From: Paenibacillus sp. MBLB1832
Lineage (GTDB): Bacteria > Bacillota > Bacilli > Paenibacillales > NBRC-103111
NCBI RefSeq assembly: GCF_032271945.1
Contig: NZ_CP130319.1
Span: 2,313,001 to 2,377,000 of the forward strand
Length of the DNA: 64,000 bases
Direction: 5' to 3'
Of this stretch, positions 62,220-64,000 are shown one piece after another (positions within the stretch are counted from its first letter, which is position 1; the number at the start of each line of letters is the position of its first letter). The notes under the pieces are model-generated. The model saw nothing but the letters and a program-made list of their open reading frames with translations, was not told the DNA's origin and did not search any database. Position numbers and translations under genes: made by a program.

Positions 62220-62942
62220 ATGTTCTTGAAGTGGAAACTGCTTGTTCAACTAGCGTATTATCGGGTATTGATGTTTCTCGGTCTCAAAGGGGAGGAAATC
62301 TATTACATAGGCGGCAGTGAAGCGTTGCCACCACCCTTAACACGTGAAGAAGAAGAATACTTACTGGAGAAATTACCATCCGGGGACGCGGCTATTCGTG
62401 CCATGCTGATCGAGCGCAACCTGAGATTGGTTGTTTATATAGCGAGGAAATTCGAGAACACCGGGATTAACATTGAGGATTTAGTTTCAATTGGTGCGAT
62501 TGGGCTTATTAAAGCCGTGAACACCTTCGATCCTGAGAAAAAGATTAAATTGGCGACCTATGCATCGCGGTGTATTGAGAATGAAATTCTGATGTACTTG
62601 CGCCGGAATAGTAAAATCCGAACGGAGGTCTCCTTCGATGAACCGCTGAATATCGATTGGGATGGCAACGAACTGCTCTTATCGGATGTGCTCGGCACAG
62701 AAAATGATACGATTTATCGCAATATCGAAGAGCAGGTAGATAGAAAGCTGCTGCATAAAGCGCTGGATCGACTGAGTGAGCGTGAACGCATCATTATGGA
62801 GCTCCGTTTCGGTCTACAAGATGGGGAAGAAAAAACCCAAAAAGACGTTGCTGATTTATTGGGTATTTCTCAATCCTATATCTCCAGACTCGAAAAAAGG
62901 ATCATTAAACGTCTGCGCAAGGAATTTAATAAGATGGTCTAA
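62220..62942 (+). CDS. sigE: Sporulation sigma factor SigE (pro-sigma-E)
   Basis: 240 residues. The N-terminal pro-sequence ([26 protein letters not shown]) is amphipathic and membrane-binding; cleavage by SpoIIGA is expected close to [13 protein letters not shown], as in Bacillus. Sigma region 2 ([56 protein letters not shown]) and region 4 ([47 protein letters not shown]) are intact. Mother-cell sigma factor of early sporulation. ATG 62220 has AGGAGG eight bases upstream, delivered by the hairpin cassette. Confidence 0.97.
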   Translation: MFLKWKLLVQLAYYRVLMFLGLKGEEIYYIGGSEALPPPLTREEEEYLLEKLPSGDAAIRAMLIERNLRLVVYIARKFENTGINIEDLVSIGAIGLIKAVNTFDPEKKIKLATYASRCIENEILMYLRRNSKIRTEVSFDEPLNIDWDGNELLLSDVLGTENDTIYRNIEEQVDRKLLHKALDRLSERERIIMELRFGLQDGEEKTQKDVADLLGISQSYISRLEKRIIKRLRKEFNKMV

Positions 62943-63040
62943 AAATTTTTTTGTCGAGGTCATATCGAAATTGTTCAACAGTCACGGGAGGGAGCAAGTT
63001 AGTACCCTTTTGTCAAGTGGCTGGAGGACGGATGGGGTAG

Positions 63041-63069
63041 GAATAAATCGACCGCTCACGGGGATAATT
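63041..63069 (+). promoter_or_regulatory. Candidate sigma-F (sigma-G) promoter of sigG
   Basis: GAATA (63041-63045), 14-bp spacer and GGGGATAATT (63060-63069). The latter fits the sigma-F -10 pattern GGnRAnAnTT at every fixed position. Start expected near 63076, 27 bases before the sigG start codon. sigG of B. subtilis is first transcribed by sigma-F. Confidence 0.65.
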
Positions 63070-63102
63070 AACAGTAATGTTTCTCCTTGGGAGGTAATCA
63101 CG

Positions 63103-63885
63103 ATGACCCGAAATAAAGTTGAGATATGTGGAGTTGATACCGCCAAACTGCCTGTTCTGACCAATGCAGAAATGCGTGAGTTGTTCACTGACTTGCAAAC
63201 TAAACAGGAAAGAACTGCAAGAGAGAAATTGGTCAATGGCAACTTACGGTTGGTTCTGAGTGTGATTCAGCGGTTCAACAATCGTGGAGAGTATGTGGAC
63301 GATCTCTTCCAAGTTGGTTGTATTGGTTTGATGAAAGCCATCGATAATTTTGATTTGAGTCAAAATGTCAAATTCTCGACCTATGCGGTTCCGATGATTA
63401 TAGGTGAGATACGCCGCTACTTACGAGACAATAACCCGATTCGCGTTTCTCGTTCCTTGAGAGATATTGCTTACAAAGCTTTACAAGTGAGAGACAGCTT
63501 AACGAATCAAAATTCGCGCGAGCCGTCGATTTATGAAATTTCCGAAGCGCTCAATGTTCCGAAAGAAGATGTGGTATTCGCCCTGGACGCGATTCAGGAT
63601 CCGGTTTCGTTATTTGAACCAATCTATCATGATGGGGGAGATCCCATTTATGTCATGGACCAAATTAGTGATGAGCGAAATAAGGACATGTCCTGGATTG
63701 AAGGTATTGCCTTACGCGAGGCGATGCATAAGCTGAACGCCAGAGAGAAAATGATTCTTTCTATGCGATTCTTTGAAGGTAAGACCCAAATGGAAGTTGC
63801 GGATGAAATCGGTATTTCGCAGGCGCAAGTGTCAAGGCTTGAAAAATCCGCGATCTGCCAAATGCAGAAACATGTGAAAACGTAA
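63103..63885 (+). CDS. sigG: Sporulation sigma factor SigG (late forespore)
   Basis: 260 residues, identical in length to the Bacillus protein. MTRNKVEICGVDTAKLPVLTNAEMRELFTDLQ at the start is the SigG-specific N-terminus. Region 2 (NGNLRLVLSVIQRFNNRGEYVDDLFQVGCIGLMKAIDNFDLSQNVKFSTYAVPMIIGEIRRYLRDNNPIRVSRSLRDIAY), region 3, and region 4 (NAREKMILSMRFFEGKTQMEVADEIGISQAQVSRLEKSAI) are intact. ATG 63103 with GGGAGGT upstream; the frame stays open back into sigE (from 62776), which is fortuitous. Own sigma-F-type promoter. Confidence 0.97.
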   Translation: MTRNKVEICGVDTAKLPVLTNAEMRELFTDLQTKQERTAREKLVNGNLRLVLSVIQRFNNRGEYVDDLFQVGCIGLMKAIDNFDLSQNVKFSTYAVPMIIGEIRRYLRDNNPIRVSRSLRDIAYKALQVRDSLTNQNSREPSIYEISEALNVPKEDVVFALDAIQDPVSLFEPIYHDGGDPIYVMDQISDERNKDMSWIEGIALREAMHKLNAREKMILSMRFFEGKTQMEVADEIGISQAQVSRLEKSAICQMQKHVKT

Positions 63886-63894
63886 ATGGCAATC

Positions 63895-63945
63895 AACAAA
63901 GACTGGATCGGCCTGTGCAGACAAGCTGTGAAGGTCTTTTTTTTC
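63895..63945 (+). terminator. Possible terminator after sigG
   Basis: AAAGAC ... GTCTTT closing a poorly paired interior, followed by eight T residues. The T run is strong, the stem weak. Confidence 0.45.
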
Positions 63946-63953
63946 TACACAGG

Positions 63954-63981
63954 ACATTTTGCTGGGCAGGCACATATACTA
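63954..63981 (+). promoter_or_regulatory. Possible sporulation promoter near the right edge
   Basis: ACA (63954-63956), 16 bases, CATATACTA (63973-63981). This fits the sigma-K pattern mACm-N16-CATAnnnTA except for the first base, and CATATACTA also resembles sigma-G and sigma-E -10 boxes. The gene it would serve is outside the window. Confidence 0.3.
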
Positions 63982-64000
63982 ATATCAAATCCCTTCACTT

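Noticed and set aside
62776-63102. N-terminal extension of sigG back into sigE
   Set aside because: The frame is open by chance; SigG's conserved N-terminus, its ribosome binding site and a sigma-F promoter all place the start at 63103.

Overview
The window reads as a chromosomal segment of an endospore-forming, low-to-mid GC Gram-positive bacterium of the Paenibacillaceae (Paenibacillus or a close relative). Evidence: a B-type RNase P RNA, Bacillales gene order (dnaG-rpoD-trmK-nif3; typA-ylaH; ylaJ/phoH; rsfA-panE; bshC-mraZ-rsmH-ftsL-pbpB-spoVD-murE), a sporulation sigma cluster spoIIGA-sigE-sigG, and strong AGGAGG ribosome binding sites with frequent TTG and GTG starts. No phage, IS element, CRISPR array, rRNA or tRNA was seen. 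Genus assignment is inference; no database was searched.

Layout. 1-4.75 kb: 3' end of dnaG, housekeeping sigma factor rpoD, a membrane protein, trmK and a Nif3-like protein. 4.8-5.25 kb: rnpB with its own promoter and terminator. 5.3-5.9 kb: a gene-free stretch with a tandem array of palindromes spaced 51-52 bp apart. 6.1-18.2 kb: accessory and housekeeping genes (secreted subtilase, YpuI-like, GH15-like hydrolase, DUF1540, CNNM ion transporter, lytic transglycosylase, cysteine desulfurase-thiI, TerC, MFS exporter). 18.2-30.5 kb: typA, ylaH-like, ylaJ-like lipoprotein, phoH, several envelope proteins of unknown function, a MidA-type methyltransferase, rsfA, panE, DUF3397. 30.6-36.6 kb: a complete oligopeptide ABC transporter operon (oppABCDF). 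36.6-40.8 kb: bshC, ahcY and a DUF4349 lipoprotein.

40.9-61.0 kb: the dcw (division and cell wall) cluster mraZ-rsmH-ftsL-pbpB-spoVD-murE-murF-mraY-murD-spoVE-murG-murB-murA-divIB-ftsA-ftsZ. It encodes the cytoplasmic steps of peptidoglycan precursor synthesis, the lipid I and lipid II enzymes, two class B transpeptidases (division and spore cortex), a SEDS polymerase and the FtsA/FtsZ ring. 61.2-63.9 kb: spoIIGA (protease), sigE (mother-cell sigma, made as a pro-protein) and sigG (forespore sigma).

The most interesting non-textbook signals are: (1) the helically phased palindrome array downstream of rnpB; (2) a roughly 38-nt hairpin plus ribosome-binding-site cassette found in two near-identical copies, before rsmH and before sigE; (3) a 47-codon Cys-rich ORF at 21.5 kb with extended -10, ribosome binding site and terminator; (4) a membrane-protein gene whose only well-placed start is a non-canonical ATC; (5) GGTAAA/TTTACC operators around the opp promoter; (6) 10-bp direct repeats in front of mraZ that fit MraZ boxes; (7) Lys/Ser/Thr/Pro-rich tails on FtsL, PbpB and DivIB together; (8) recognisable sporulation promoters (sigma-H for ftsAZ, a long-spacer spoIIG promoter, sigma-F for sigG).
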